Assembly: GCA_026995935.1 (NCBI GenBank)
Contig: JALWNK010000055.1
Span: forward strand, 1 to 38,276
Reading direction: 5' to 3'
DNA: 38,276 nt
DNA from: Deltaproteobacteria bacterium
GTDB lineage: Bacteria > Desulfobacterota > Dissulfuribacteria > Dissulfuribacterales > QOAL01
Each line of letters starts with the position of its first letter. Positions within the stretch are counted from its first letter, which is position 1. The notes beneath the pieces are model-generated. The model ran no database searches, had not been told where the DNA came from, and saw only the letters and a list, made by a program, of their open reading frames with translations. Made by a program: the position numbers and the translations under genes. Below are positions 26,602-34,895 of the stretch, piece after piece.

Positions 26602-28071
26602 ATGAACCTGAACCCCATAGAGCTTCTAAGATTCGTGGCCGAAGACAATCAGAAGGAGCAGGTCTTCATTGCAGGAGGCCCTGTCCGGGACTGGCTCCTT
26701 GAAAAGGCGGTAAAGGACGTGGACCTTGTCTTTAGCCATGGCGCCATTACCGCTGCAAAAAACCTTGCCAGCGCCTTTGGCGGTGCATTTGTGATGCTGG
26801 ATGAGGCCTTTCAGGTTGCACGGGTGGTTGTTCAAGATATCTCCTATGACTTCAGCCAGTACAGGGGGGATGCAACAACCATCAAGGAGGATCTGGCCCA
26901 CAGGGATTTTACCATAAACGCCATGGCCGTGCCCCTTGATAAGGCCCTTGAACACTTTTCCATAAAGGAAAACGCAGGTCTTTACTGTTCCAGGGATTTT
27001 GTTGCCTCTGCCACCATTGACCCTTTTAACGGAAAAGGGGACCTGGGACAGGGCCTCATAAGGGCCATTTCAAGGGGAAACCTTGCGGCAGACCCCCTCA
27101 GGATGCTCAGGGCCTTCAGGTTCAGGGCAGTGCTTCACTTTTCGATTGAACCGCAGACTCTTTCGTGGATATCGGATATGGCCTCCTACATTTTGAAATC
27201 CGCCCCTGAACGCATAGACCTTGAGCTTGACAAGATAATGGCATCACCGCTTTCCGGTATCACCCTTAGGGAACTTTTCGGATGCTCGCTCTTAAGGGCC
27301 ATAATCCCTGAAACCGCCGAAATGGAAGGGGTGGAGCAGCCGGGCTTTCACCACCTGGACGTTCTCGGCCACCTTTTCGAGGCGGTCTCTTCAATGGACA
27401 AACTTGTTGAGGATCCGTGCATAAAGTTTCGCGACTGCGAGCCCTTCAGGGAGTGGCTAAAGGCGAATAGCCAAAGGGTGCCCTGGCTGAAGTGGGCTGC
27501 ATTCATGCACGACTTTGGAAAGCCTGCCAGAAAGGGCCAGAAGGAAAACGGAAGGGTAACCTTTTACGAACACGACAAGGAAGGGGCCCAGATGGCAAGA
27601 GACGTTGCCAAAAGACTTCGCTGGTCAAAGGAGAAACAAAGGTTTGTCTCCATGCTGGTAAGGCTCCACATGCGCCCCTTTCATCTGCTCAATGACCTTA
27701 GAAAATCGGGCCCGTCAAAAAGGGCCATGAGAAGGCTTCTTGATGAGATCGGGCCTGATTATCCGGCCCTTTTCCTTCTTGCCATGTCAGACAGCATGGC
27801 AGGGTGCGGCCCCATGAAACCCAAGGAGCTGGATAATGAGATAGGTCTTCTTTTCAGAAAGATTCACCACTTTTACCTGAAGAGCCTTAAACCCGTTGAA
27901 GAAAACCCGCCACTTCTAAGAGGCCAGGACGTCATGAAGGCGCTTCAGGTGGGCCCTGGGCCCATTGTGGGCAAGGCCCTAAGGGCCGTAAGGGAGGCGC
28001 AGGTGGAAGGCACCGTCTCAACCAGGGAAGAGGCCATTGATTTTATCAAGAAACAATTTAAAAAGGGTTGA
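26602..28071 (+). CDS. cca: CCA tRNA nucleotidyltransferase / poly(A) polymerase family with HD domain
   Basis: 489 residues. The nucleotidyltransferase core has GGPVRD (25-30), the catalytic pair D39/D41 in KDVDLVF, and HRDFTINAMA (100-109). The RNA-binding helices follow, with NLAADPLRMLRAFRF. An HD-type phosphohydrolase domain sits in the second half (FMHDFGKP, HD at 303-304). This is a class-II enzyme that builds or repairs the tRNA CCA end. A poly(A) polymerase reading of the family cannot be excluded from sequence alone. The nearby tRNA genes already encode CCA, so repair is the more likely use. Confidence 0.85.
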   Translation: MNLNPIELLRFVAEDNQKEQVFIAGGPVRDWLLEKAVKDVDLVFSHGAITAAKNLASAFGGAFVMLDEAFQVARVVVQDISYDFSQYRGDATTIKEDLAHRDFTINAMAVPLDKALEHFSIKENAGLYCSRDFVASATIDPFNGKGDLGQGLIRAISRGNLAADPLRMLRAFRFRAVLHFSIEPQTLSWISDMASYILKSAPERIDLELDKIMASPLSGITLRELFGCSLLRAIIPETAEMEGVEQPGFHHLDVLGHLFEAVSSMDKLVEDPCIKFRDCEPFREWLKANSQRVPWLKWAAFMHDFGKPARKGQKENGRVTFYEHDKEGAQMARDVAKRLRWSKEKQRFVSMLVRLHMRPFHLLNDLRKSGPSKRAMRRLLDEIGPDYPALFLLAMSDSMAGCGPMKPKELDNEIGLLFRKIHHFYLKSLKPVEENPPLLRGQDVMKALQVGPGPIVGKALRAVREAQVEGTVSTREEAIDFIKKQFKKG

Positions 28072-28187
28072 AAAATCAATTGGTTGGCCAGCAAACACAA
28101 AGAAGGCGCCTTTCTTGCCTTGAGGGGCTTCATTTGCTATCTTTCATATTGGAAGTCCGGTTTCTTCACCGAATCCTGCAACCAGAC

Positions 28188-28280
<93 letters not shown>

Positions 28281-28345
28281 TTTATTTTGTTGACTGTTCT
28301 GGACTTGAAAGTGTATAAGAGTGAACCTATTTTGAATATGTTTTT

Positions 28346-28436
<91 letters not shown>

Positions 28437-28453
28437 CAACCAGGATACCCTTT

Positions 28454-28555
28454 GATAGCCGGGTCCTGCGCAACGAAATCCCGCGAACCCCGCCAGGTCC
28501 GGAAGGAAGCAACGGTAGTGGGACCCTTCGTGTGCCGCAGGGGTGCCTGGCTATC
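28454..28555 (+). ncRNA. ffs: Signal recognition particle RNA (4.5S-type)
   Basis: The conserved tip of the bacterial SRP RNA is present (CCAGGTCCGGAAGGAAGCA, with the GGAA loop). The ends GATAGCC and GGCTATC pair. A T-rich tract (ATCCTTTTTTC) follows. The position just before dnaX is the usual one. Confidence 0.93.
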
Positions 28556-28576
28556 ATCCTTTTTTCTTTCAATCCC

Positions 28577-30307
28577 ATGTCCTACCTAGTACTGGCCAGG
28601 AAATGGAGGCCCCAAAGCTTCGGGGAGGTCATTGGCCAAGGCCACGTAACCAGGACCTTGCAAAACGCCCTGGGCGCAAACAAGGTGGCCCATGCCCTGC
28701 TCTTTAGCGGCCCAAGGGGAGTGGGCAAAACCTCGGTCGCAAGGATACTTGCCAAGAGCCTCAACTGCGAATCCGGGCCTGCAAAGGATCCGTGCAACAG
28801 CTGCACCATCTGTGAACAGATCACCGCAGGAAGCTGCGTGGACGTAAACGAAATAGACGGCGCCTCAAACAGGGGCATTGACGAGATAAGGCAGCTTCGG
28901 GAGGAAATAAGGTTCCAGCCGGTCCAGTGCAGGTTCCGCATCTACATAATAGACGAAGTGCACATGCTCACCAACGAGGCCTTTAACGCCCTGCTCAAGA
29001 CCCTGGAAGAGCCTCCAGCCCATGCATACTTCATATTTGCAACCACTGAACCGCGAAAGATCCCTGAAACCATTCACTCCCGCTGTCAGCACTACGAATT
29101 CAGGCGCCTTTCGGAAACAGACCTTGCAGCCCACCTTGACCGCATAGTGGCCAAGGAGGGCCTTGGGCTTCCCACAGAGGCCACACAGCTTCTTGCCCGC
29201 CAGGCCCAGGGAAGCGTAAGGGACAGCCTGAGCCTCCTTGACCAGGTGGCCGCCTTTGGGGCAGAAAGCTACGAGGACGTTTGCCAGGCCCTTGGCGTGG
29301 CAGGGCTTGCCACAATAGAGGAGCTTGCAGACGCCATTTTCGCATCAGACGTCTCAAAGGCCCTCTCCATCCTGAACGGGGTCTACGAGATGGGAATAGA
29401 CCTGCATCACCTTGCCAGGGATCTTTTGGGTTTCCTCAGAGACCTTGCAGTAATAAAAAAGGTTGGGGTAAAAAACGCTGCCACCCTCACAAGCCTTTCC
29501 AGGGAACGGCTGGAAGAGATGGGAAAAGGCCTTGCCAAGGTCCCCTTTAACACGCTTCTTCAGGCCATGGACGTCCTTTCTTCAGGCATGGATGAACTTT
29601 ACAGGAGCCTTACCCCGAAGACCTGCCTTGAAATCCTTGTGATGAAGATGTGCAGCCTGCAGGAATTCGTGCACATAGACAAGGTCCTTGAAGGCCTTGA
29701 AAGGCTTCTTCTCCTTTATGAAGGGGCAGATGCGAAAGACGCTGTCACAAAAGACACCATCAGAAAAGACGCCAGCCTAAAGGAGCCGTTAAATACCCAG
29801 GTAAGGCCGGAAACCTCTTCTGAAATCCACGAAGGCTGCGCCCTCAAACAGCAGGACGATCCTGCCTCTTACCCGGAAGCAGAGACAGACCCGGAAAAGA
29901 TGTGGCCTGAGTTTGTCAAGTTTGTAAAAAAACAGAGCCCCAGCCTTGGAAGCGTGCTGGATGCCTGCCTTGAGGTTAAATCAAGGGGAGATGACCAGCT
30001 CGAGGTAATCTGCACGGCAGACGTGCGCGGGGAGATGCTTCTTGGCAGAGAGCGGACAAGCCAGATAAACAGCCTGGCATCGCGCTTTTTCAGGCGCCCC
30101 CTGAACATATCATTCAGGCTCAAAAGGGAGGAGGCAGCCCCTTTAGAGAACGGGGCAGGTAATGGCAACAGCACTCAAAGGCCAAACCCCAGGGACGAAC
30201 TCATTCAAAATCCCCTTGTGCAGGAGACCATTAATATCTTTCAGGCACGCATAAGCAATGTTACCCTCTTTGGCAGATACAAAAAGAATAAAAGGCAAAG
30301 GAGTTGA
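28577..30307 (+). CDS. dnaX: DNA polymerase III subunits gamma and tau
   Basis: 576 residues, the clamp-loader ATPase. Walker A GPRGVGKT (45-52), four zinc-binding cysteines (C64, C73, C76, C79) and DEVH (126-129) are all present. MSYLVLARKWRP is the standard start; an upstream GTG frame would reach into the SRP RNA. The start has no obvious ribosome site. Slippery A-runs at codons 293-295 and 450-452 are discussed under findings. The order SRP RNA - dnaX - ybaB - recR is common in bacteria. Confidence 0.96.
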   Translation: MSYLVLARKWRPQSFGEVIGQGHVTRTLQNALGANKVAHALLFSGPRGVGKTSVARILAKSLNCESGPAKDPCNSCTICEQITAGSCVDVNEIDGASNRGIDEIRQLREEIRFQPVQCRFRIYIIDEVHMLTNEAFNALLKTLEEPPAHAYFIFATTEPRKIPETIHSRCQHYEFRRLSETDLAAHLDRIVAKEGLGLPTEATQLLARQAQGSVRDSLSLLDQVAAFGAESYEDVCQALGVAGLATIEELADAIFASDVSKALSILNGVYEMGIDLHHLARDLLGFLRDLAVIKKVGVKNAATLTSLSRERLEEMGKGLAKVPFNTLLQAMDVLSSGMDELYRSLTPKTCLEILVMKMCSLQEFVHIDKVLEGLERLLLLYEGADAKDAVTKDTIRKDASLKEPLNTQVRPETSSEIHEGCALKQQDDPASYPEAETDPEKMWPEFVKFVKKQSPSLGSVLDACLEVKSRGDDQLEVICTADVRGEMLLGRERTSQINSLASRFFRRPLNISFRLKREEAAPLENGAGNGNSTQRPNPRDELIQNPLVQETINIFQARISNVTLFGRYKKNKRQRS

Positions 30308-30311
30308 GAAG

Positions 30312-30626
30312 ATGAATCCAAATATGAAAGAGATGATGCGTCAGGCCCAGATCCTCCAGAACAAGATTGCAAAGACCCAGGAGGAGCTGGCAAAAAAGAC
30401 CGTTGAAGTCACCGTGGGCGGGGGAATGGTCAAGGCCGTTGCAAGTGGAAAGCCCGAGATCGTCTCCCTCACCATTGAAAAGGAGGTGGTTGACCCGGAT
30501 GACGTGGAGATGCTCCAGGACCTGGTGGTGGCCGCAGTGAACGAGGCCCTGGCCCGCTCCAAGGAGATGGTGGAAAGCGAGATGTCAAAGCTCACAGGCG
30601 GGCTCAAGATGCCAGGGCTTTTCTAA
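30312..30626 (+). CDS. YbaB/EbfC nucleoid-associated protein
   Basis: 104 residues. The family pattern is clear: MKEMMRQAQILQNKIAKTQEEL followed by a beta-stranded core with VTVGGGMVKAVASG and VDPDDVEMLQDLVVAAVNEAL. It binds DNA as a dimer. The ATG at 30312 follows AAGGAG; it lies 4 bases after dnaX and 13 bases before recR. Confidence 0.95.
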   Translation: MNPNMKEMMRQAQILQNKIAKTQEELAKKTVEVTVGGGMVKAVASGKPEIVSLTIEKEVVDPDDVEMLQDLVVAAVNEALARSKEMVESEMSKLTGGLKMPGLF

Positions 30627-30639
30627 GGCAGTACCTCCG

Positions 30640-31242
30640 GTGATTCAGGCAATTCCACCTGCCCTTGAAAGGCTCATAAAAAATCTCATGCGCTTTCCCG
30701 GCGTTGGGGAAAAGAGCGCAACGCGCATGGCCCTCCAGATACTTCGCTGGCCGCCGGCAGTGGCAAGGGAGCTTGGGGCCTCCATCCTTGAGCTTCACGA
30801 AAAGATAGGCATCTGCTCCAGGTGCTTTACCTTTTCCCAGGAAGACCCGTGCCAGATCTGCACGGCCCAGGGAAGGAACCAGGAGGTCATCTGTGTGGTG
30901 GAAGAGCCTGGAGACGTTGTTGCAATAGAAAAAACAGGCTCCTTTAGCGGCATCTACCACGTGCTACAGGGAGTACTTGCCCCAAGGGAGGGTATTGGCC
31001 CTGATGAGTTGAGAATAAGGGAACTCATAAAGAGAACAGAGAAGGAGCCTGTAAAGGAGATAATAATTGCCACAAGCAGCACAGTGGCAGGCGAGGCTAC
31101 GGCCAGTTACCTTACCGACATGCTGAAGAATCATGATGTCAAGGTGACACGGATAGCGTGCGGAATCCCCATGGGGACAGACCTGAAGTACGCAGACCAG
31201 ATGACCCTGAAGAAGGCCCTGGAATTCAGGACGTCCATTTAG
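30640..31242 (+). CDS. recR: Recombination protein RecR
   Basis: 200 residues, standard length. FPGVGEKSATRMAL is the helix-hairpin-helix, CSRCFTFSQEDPCQIC is the four-cysteine zinc finger, and ICVVEEPGDVVAIE opens the Toprim domain. RecR works with RecF and RecO to load RecA at gaps. Start codon GTG. It ends the dnaX-ybaB-recR unit. Confidence 0.96.
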   Translation: MIQAIPPALERLIKNLMRFPGVGEKSATRMALQILRWPPAVARELGASILELHEKIGICSRCFTFSQEDPCQICTAQGRNQEVICVVEEPGDVVAIEKTGSFSGIYHVLQGVLAPREGIGPDELRIRELIKRTEKEPVKEIIIATSSTVAGEATASYLTDMLKNHDVKVTRIACGIPMGTDLKYADQMTLKKALEFRTSI

Positions 31243-31297
31243 AAGCCAGATAGGCGCATATTTTCAGGCATCAGACCATGCAAGGTTGGAGGTGTAA

Positions 31298-31516
31298 ATG
31301 AAAGCAGAATTTACGGCAATCATTGATAAAGCCCCTGAAGGTGGGTATTGGGCTATATGTCCGGAAATCCCAGGGGCTAATGGTCAAGGCGAGACAATCG
31401 AAGAGGCCAAGGCCAATCTCAAAGAGGCTATCGAATTAATTCTCCAGGATCGTAGAGAAGATTTCCTGCGGGGTCTACATGCGGATGTGATACGCGACAA
31501 GGTCCAGATTGTATGA
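31298..31516 (+). CDS. hicB: HicB-family antitoxin
   Basis: 72 residues with the HicB fold: FTAIIDKAPEGGYWAICPEIPGANGQGETIEEAKANLKEAI. The short form has no obvious DNA-binding tail beyond QIV, which is unusual, so repression may be weak. GGAGG precedes the ATG by 5 bases. Its stop overlaps the start of the toxin gene (ATGA). Confidence 0.85.
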   Translation: MKAEFTAIIDKAPEGGYWAICPEIPGANGQGETIEEAKANLKEAIELILQDRREDFLRGLHADVIRDKVQIV

Positions 31517-31692
31517 AGCGTAGTGAGTTGGAAAGGAAACTCCGTATAGCAGGATGCTACCTGAAAAGAGAGGGAAGATCACATTCTCTCTGGATAAATC
31601 CAAAGAGCGGAGTTATTGAAGCGGTCCCACGACATAGGGAAATAAAGGAGCCGTTGGCGAAAAAAATCCTGAAAAATCTTGGTGCAGAATAA
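31513..31692 (+). CDS. hicA: HicA-family mRNA interferase toxin
   Basis: 59 residues. KRSELERKLRIAGCYLKREGRSHSLWINP carries the conserved Gly and His of the HicA dsRNA-binding-like fold; H24 would be the catalytic residue. VIEAVPRHREIKEPLAKKIL completes the family pattern. Order antitoxin-toxin is reversed from the commoner hicA-hicB order. It was too short for routine calling but is well supported by the coupled start. Confidence 0.85.
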   Translation: MKRSELERKLRIAGCYLKREGRSHSLWINPKSGVIEAVPRHREIKEPLAKKILKNLGAE

Positions 31693-31745
31693 ACGCCTGT
31701 AAAGGCCCCATTACTCAGACGGCAATACTTTACACTCCATTATCG

Positions 31746-31785
31746 CAGGTGGACTTTGCAGGTAAAGCCCGCCTTTTGCCACCTG
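31746..31785 (+). other. Possible structured RNA or attenuator hairpin
   Basis: CAGGTGG (31746-31752) pairs with CCACCTG (31779-31785), and GCAGG/GCCCGC-type pairs can form inside the loop. It lies in the 139-base gap between hicA and the holin-like gene. No known riboswitch class was recognised, and the hairpin could be chance. Confidence 0.3.
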
Positions 31786-31831
31786 GCCTTTCGGGTCGAG
31801 ATGGCCTTGACCTTCTTAGAGGACGAAAGCA

Positions 31832-32095
31832 ATGTCAAAACTGAATCTTAAGGCCCTTGCCATTGCAATAGGTGCTGCCTGGTCACTTTGCGTTTTTCTT
31901 GCAGGCCTGGCTGCCTCCTTTGGATGGTGTTCTGGATTCGTGGAGGTGGTGGGCTCCATATACATTGGCTACAAGCCAGGCCTTTTGGGTGCTGTTGTCG
32001 GGGCCGCCTGGGCCTTTTTTGACGGCGCAATCTTTGGCCTCATAATTGGCCTTGTCTACAACAGGTTCTCAAGGCCAGGAGGCGATAGTAACTAA
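31832..32095 (+). CDS. Small holin-like membrane protein
   Basis: 87 residues with two membrane hairpins: ALAIAIGAAWSLCVFLAGLAA and GYKPGLLGAVVGAAWAFFDGAIFGLIIGLVYNRF. The pattern matches a small family often labelled bacteriophage holin in delta-proteobacterial genomes, though no phage genes are nearby. It is probably a cellular membrane protein of unknown role. It faces the rhlE gene, with only 5 bases between them. Confidence 0.6.
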   Translation: MSKLNLKALAIAIGAAWSLCVFLAGLAASFGWCSGFVEVVGSIYIGYKPGLLGAVVGAAWAFFDGAIFGLIIGLVYNRFSRPGGDSN

Positions 32096-32100
32096 CGTTT

Positions 32101-33369
32101 CTACTTTATTATCCTGACGGTTCCCCGCCTTGATTTTTGACCCTCTGCCTTTTTAAGCCCAAAGGAAAATCTCTTCTTTTTTCTTCCAGGCCTGAAGGAG
32201 CGGGTGGTTTTCAAAGGGGCTGCCAAAGGCCTTTTGGGCTCAAGCCCCTCAATGGTCTTTCTCTTGATCCTCATGCCGATAAAGCGCTCAATGGCCTTTA
32301 GCTGGGCAGCATCCTTGCTTCCGCTTGCAAAGGAAATGGCAATGCCTTCTGCGCCTGCGCGCCCTGTCCGGCCTATCCTGTGCACATAGTCATGGGCGGC
32401 CTGGGGGAGGTCAAAGTTTATGACGTGGCTTATGCCGGAGACGTCTATTCCCCTTGCTGCCACGTCTGTGGCCACGAGAAGCCTCACCTTTCCCCGCCTC
32501 ATGCTTGCCATGGTCCTGCTCCTTGCAGCCTGGCTCATGTCCCCGTGAAGTGCTGCTGCCCTGTGGCCGTGCCTTTTCAGGTCCCGCGCAATCTCCTCGG
32601 CACCCCTCTTTGTTGCTGAAAATATCACCGCCCTTTTGAGGGCCTTGTCTGATGCAAGGTGCCTCAGGAGCCTTTTCTTGTGACCAAGGCTGTCGGCAAG
32701 GTAGATGCGCTGGCAAATGGAATCAACGGTTACCTTGCCAGATGCCACGTCTATGTGAACAGGGTTGGTCATGAGCCTGTCTGCAAGGCTTGAAGTGGCC
32801 CTGTCCATGGTGGCCGTAAATAGAAGCGTCTGCCTCTTTTTAGGAGTGGCCCTGGTGATACGCTCTACATCCCTCTTAAAGCCCATATCAAGCATGCGGT
32901 CTGCCTCATCAAGGACGAGGATCTCAAGCCTTGAAAGATCAAGGCTTCCCCTCTCCAAATGGTCAAGAAGCCTGCCTGGAGTGCCAATAACAACGTCTAT
33001 TGGGCGGGACAAGGCCTTAAACTGCGGCCCGTAAGAGACCCCGCCAAGGATCACTGTGCTCCTTATATTCAAAAACCTGCCGTATCTTCTTGTGGCATCT
33101 GCAACCTGCTCGGCAAGCTCCCTGGTTGGGCTCAGAATCAGGACCCTGGGCGCGCCCTTTCCGCCGCGGCCTTCCTGAGAAAGCCTGTGGAGGATGGGGA
33201 GCACAAAGGCCGCCGTCTTGCCCGTTCCCGTGTTGGCAGAGGCAACAAGGTTCCTTGCCCCTAACACCTGGGGTATGGCCTTTTCCTGGATGGCAGTGGG
33301 CCTTTCATAGCCACATTTCTTCACCGCCTTGATAATGGAAGGATTGAGCTTGAGTTTTTCAAATGACAT
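32101..33369 (-). CDS. rhlE: DEAD-box RNA helicase, RhlE type
   Basis: 422 residues. All helicase motifs are seen: Q-motif GYERPTAIQ, ASANTGTGKT (I), PTRELAEQ, GTPGR, DEAD, TAT (III), VATDVAARGID and HRIGRTGRAG. The N-terminus MSFEKLKLNPSIIKAV matches RhlE proteins, which help ribosome assembly and RNA decay. A basic C-terminal tail (RPGRKKKRFSFGLKK) binds RNA. The ATG at 33369 was preferred to a GTG 9 codons earlier because it matches the usual family start. Confidence 0.93.
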   Translation of the reverse strand: MSFEKLKLNPSIIKAVKKCGYERPTAIQEKAIPQVLGARNLVASANTGTGKTAAFVLPILHRLSQEGRGGKGAPRVLILSPTRELAEQVADATRRYGRFLNIRSTVILGGVSYGPQFKALSRPIDVVIGTPGRLLDHLERGSLDLSRLEILVLDEADRMLDMGFKRDVERITRATPKKRQTLLFTATMDRATSSLADRLMTNPVHIDVASGKVTVDSICQRIYLADSLGHKKRLLRHLASDKALKRAVIFSATKRGAEEIARDLKRHGHRAAALHGDMSQAARSRTMASMRRGKVRLLVATDVAARGIDVSGISHVINFDLPQAAHDYVHRIGRTGRAGAEGIAISFASGSKDAAQLKAIERFIGMRIKRKTIEGLEPKRPLAAPLKTTRSFRPGRKKKRFSFGLKKAEGQKSRRGTVRIIK

Positions 33370-33702
33370 GTCTTTTCCCTTTCTTCCTGCAACCACACAG
33401 GGATTGCAGCATAAACTGTGCGCAACCTGTCAAAGGCACACCTCGGCCTTTGAAACATGGCAGATAACGCATCCTGGCCGGCATTAATAACATCGCGCTC
33501 GCCAACCACTTTGCGCTGCTGAATTGTTCTTTGGCGGAATATCAGACAGGAAGGTCAGGAATACGATGACAGTTAAGCCGTGTGCACTCTACACCTGCGC
33601 ATCAAAATAACAAGCCTTTTATTTGCGCCAAATCCCTTGCCTTCACAACGCCAATTCTTGACAAGGCAGACACCAACTTCTATATTTCAGGAGACTGGCT
33701 GC
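33370..33702. other. Intergenic region between rhlE and tRNA-Gln
   Basis: About 330 bases without a credible gene. It holds the tRNA promoter (listed separately) and presumably that of rhlE. Confidence 0.6.
33658..33686 (+). promoter_or_regulatory. Sigma-70 promoter of tRNA-Gln
   Basis: TTGACA (33658-33663) and TATATT (33681-33686) are 17 bases apart; the tRNA begins 17 bases further on. A near-consensus promoter at the right distance. Confidence 0.8.
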
Positions 33703-33776
33703 TGGGGGATCGTCTAATGGCAGGACGGTAGACTCTGGATCTACTAGTCTAGGTTCGAATCCTAGTCCCCCAGCCA
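33703..33776 (+). tRNA. tRNA-Gln (anticodon CTG)
   Basis: TGGGGGA pairs with TCCCCCA, and CCA is encoded. The anticodon stem GTAGA/TCTAC frames the loop CTCTGGA, which gives CTG. T-loop GGTTCGAATCC is standard. Confidence 0.93.
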
Positions 33777-33832
33777 TTTCACCTTTCGTTTTGAAACGGT
33801 GGGGTGCCTTTGTTTTTGGAGAAAAGCTTTTA

Positions 33833-34468
33833 ATGAGCCCTAAAAATCCCTTTCGCGTATCCGCACCGAGAGCTTCCACACCTTCTCTTAGAATCCTTCT
33901 TGCCGAAGACGACCGATCCGTTGCAGACGGTTTCCGCACCATACTTCAAAACGCCGGATACAGGGTGGTAGGCGTTGCATACAACGGGGTAGAGGCAGTG
34001 GAAAAGACTGCCCAGCTAAACCCAAACATGGTACTCATGGACATAAAGATGCCCCTCATGGACGGCCTGGAGGCAGCCCGCCAGATAAACAGCATCCCAG
34101 GCAAGAACATCATTCCCATCATCCTGGTGACAGCCTATGCTGAAAAGCACCTGGTGGAAAAGGCCAAGGGCAGGGGAATTCTCGGATACCTGGTAAAGCC
34201 TGTCCATGTGGACGATCTGGTGCCTGCCATTGAGATGGCCCAGTCCATTGCTCAGACCATAAACGCCCTTGAAGGTGTGGTGGAAAACCTCTCTGAAGAG
34301 CTGGAAGCAAGAAAGCTGCTTGAGCGTGCAAAGGGCATCCTAATGAAGCACCTGTCCATTGACGAAGAGGCGGCAATGCGCATGATGCAGAAGGAAAGCC
34401 GCCGCCAGCGCATAAAGCTCAAGGAGCTTGCGAGAGCCATAATCGCCTCCCACTCGGTCCTGTCGTAA
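33833..34468 (+). CDS. ANTAR-domain response regulator (AmiR/NasT type)
   Basis: 211 residues. A receiver domain (about 18-135) has acidic E25-D26-D27, phospho-acceptor D70 in VLMDIKMP, and K122. A coiled coil leads to an ANTAR domain with LLERAKGILMKHLSIDEEAAMRMMQKESRRQRIKLKELARAII. ANTAR proteins bind paired RNA hairpins and prevent termination. No kinase or target hairpin pair is evident nearby. The gene follows tRNA-Gln closely; start at 33833 fits GGAG 11 bases upstream, though a TTG at 33791 is possible. Confidence 0.92.
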   Translation: MSPKNPFRVSAPRASTPSLRILLAEDDRSVADGFRTILQNAGYRVVGVAYNGVEAVEKTAQLNPNMVLMDIKMPLMDGLEAARQINSIPGKNIIPIILVTAYAEKHLVEKAKGRGILGYLVKPVHVDDLVPAIEMAQSIAQTINALEGVVENLSEELEARKLLERAKGILMKHLSIDEEAAMRMMQKESRRQRIKLKELARAIIASHSVLS

Positions 34469-34685
34469 GCCTTTCTCTTTGGCCTCTTAAGGCCACCTTT
34501 CCCGCCTTGTCCTTCCTTTCCCCTTCTCTTTTTTGTTCACCGGTTTTTGCATTTCATTGTAACGGCGTAAAGGCTTAGTGCGCGCCTTTCTTCGCCAGGC
34601 TCCCATTCAGAACCTGAACCATAGTTGTTCCGCCTTGTTAAGCGGTACTCAATCGGTATGCACCGACTCCTGTGTGGGTTTAAAG
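34469..34685. other. Gene-free region before the CRISPR-end duplication, with small hairpins
   Basis: Contains two short inverted repeats, CCGC...GCGG (34630-34645) and TCGGT/ACCGA (34653-34666), and GGCCT/AGGCC just after the regulator gene (34483-34496), which could be a weak terminator. No gene seen. Confidence 0.4.
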
Positions 34686-34776
34686 CTGAACCGCAAAGAC
34701 GCAAAGAACGCCAAGATTAAACGCTAAGGTTATTGGCGGGTCTCAATCCCTTCTTCATCAGGTCTAAGTTTGGAAC
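34686..34776 (-). repeat. Diverged duplicate of the CRISPR trailer plus a solitary repeat
   Basis: This 91-bp stretch matches 37040-37130 at 85 of 91 positions by hand alignment, starting CTGAACCGCAAA. It consists of 54 bases of trailer followed by one CRISPR repeat (34740-34776) with one substitution (GGTCTAAG instead of GGTCTAGG). No further repeat is adjacent. The two copies are in the same orientation, 2354 bp apart, and bracket the ATPase and VapBC genes. Confidence 0.9.
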
Positions 34777-34833
34777 TATTGAAGGAAAAAGAATGAGGAT
34801 GCACTGAGGGATACTTACATTATCCCGCAGGCA

Positions 34834-34861
34834 TTGACTTTACGATATTTTCGTATACAAT
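34834..34861 (+). promoter_or_regulatory. Promoter of the ATPase gene with overlapping palindrome
   Basis: TTGACT (34834-34839) and TACAAT (34856-34861) are 16 bases apart. The spacer contains the inverted repeat TACGA...TCGTA (34841-34855), a likely operator for a regulator. Confidence 0.55.
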
Positions 34862-34895
34862 TTGAACAATCTATACGACAGGAGCGTAAAAAAGA

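Noticed and set aside
28532-28576. Longer dnaX start at a GTG
   Set aside because: It lies within the SRP RNA gene; MSYLVLARKWRP is the standard DnaX start.
31832-32095. Prophage remnant
   Set aside because: The holin-like label is the only phage hint; no phage structural, lysis or integrase genes are near.
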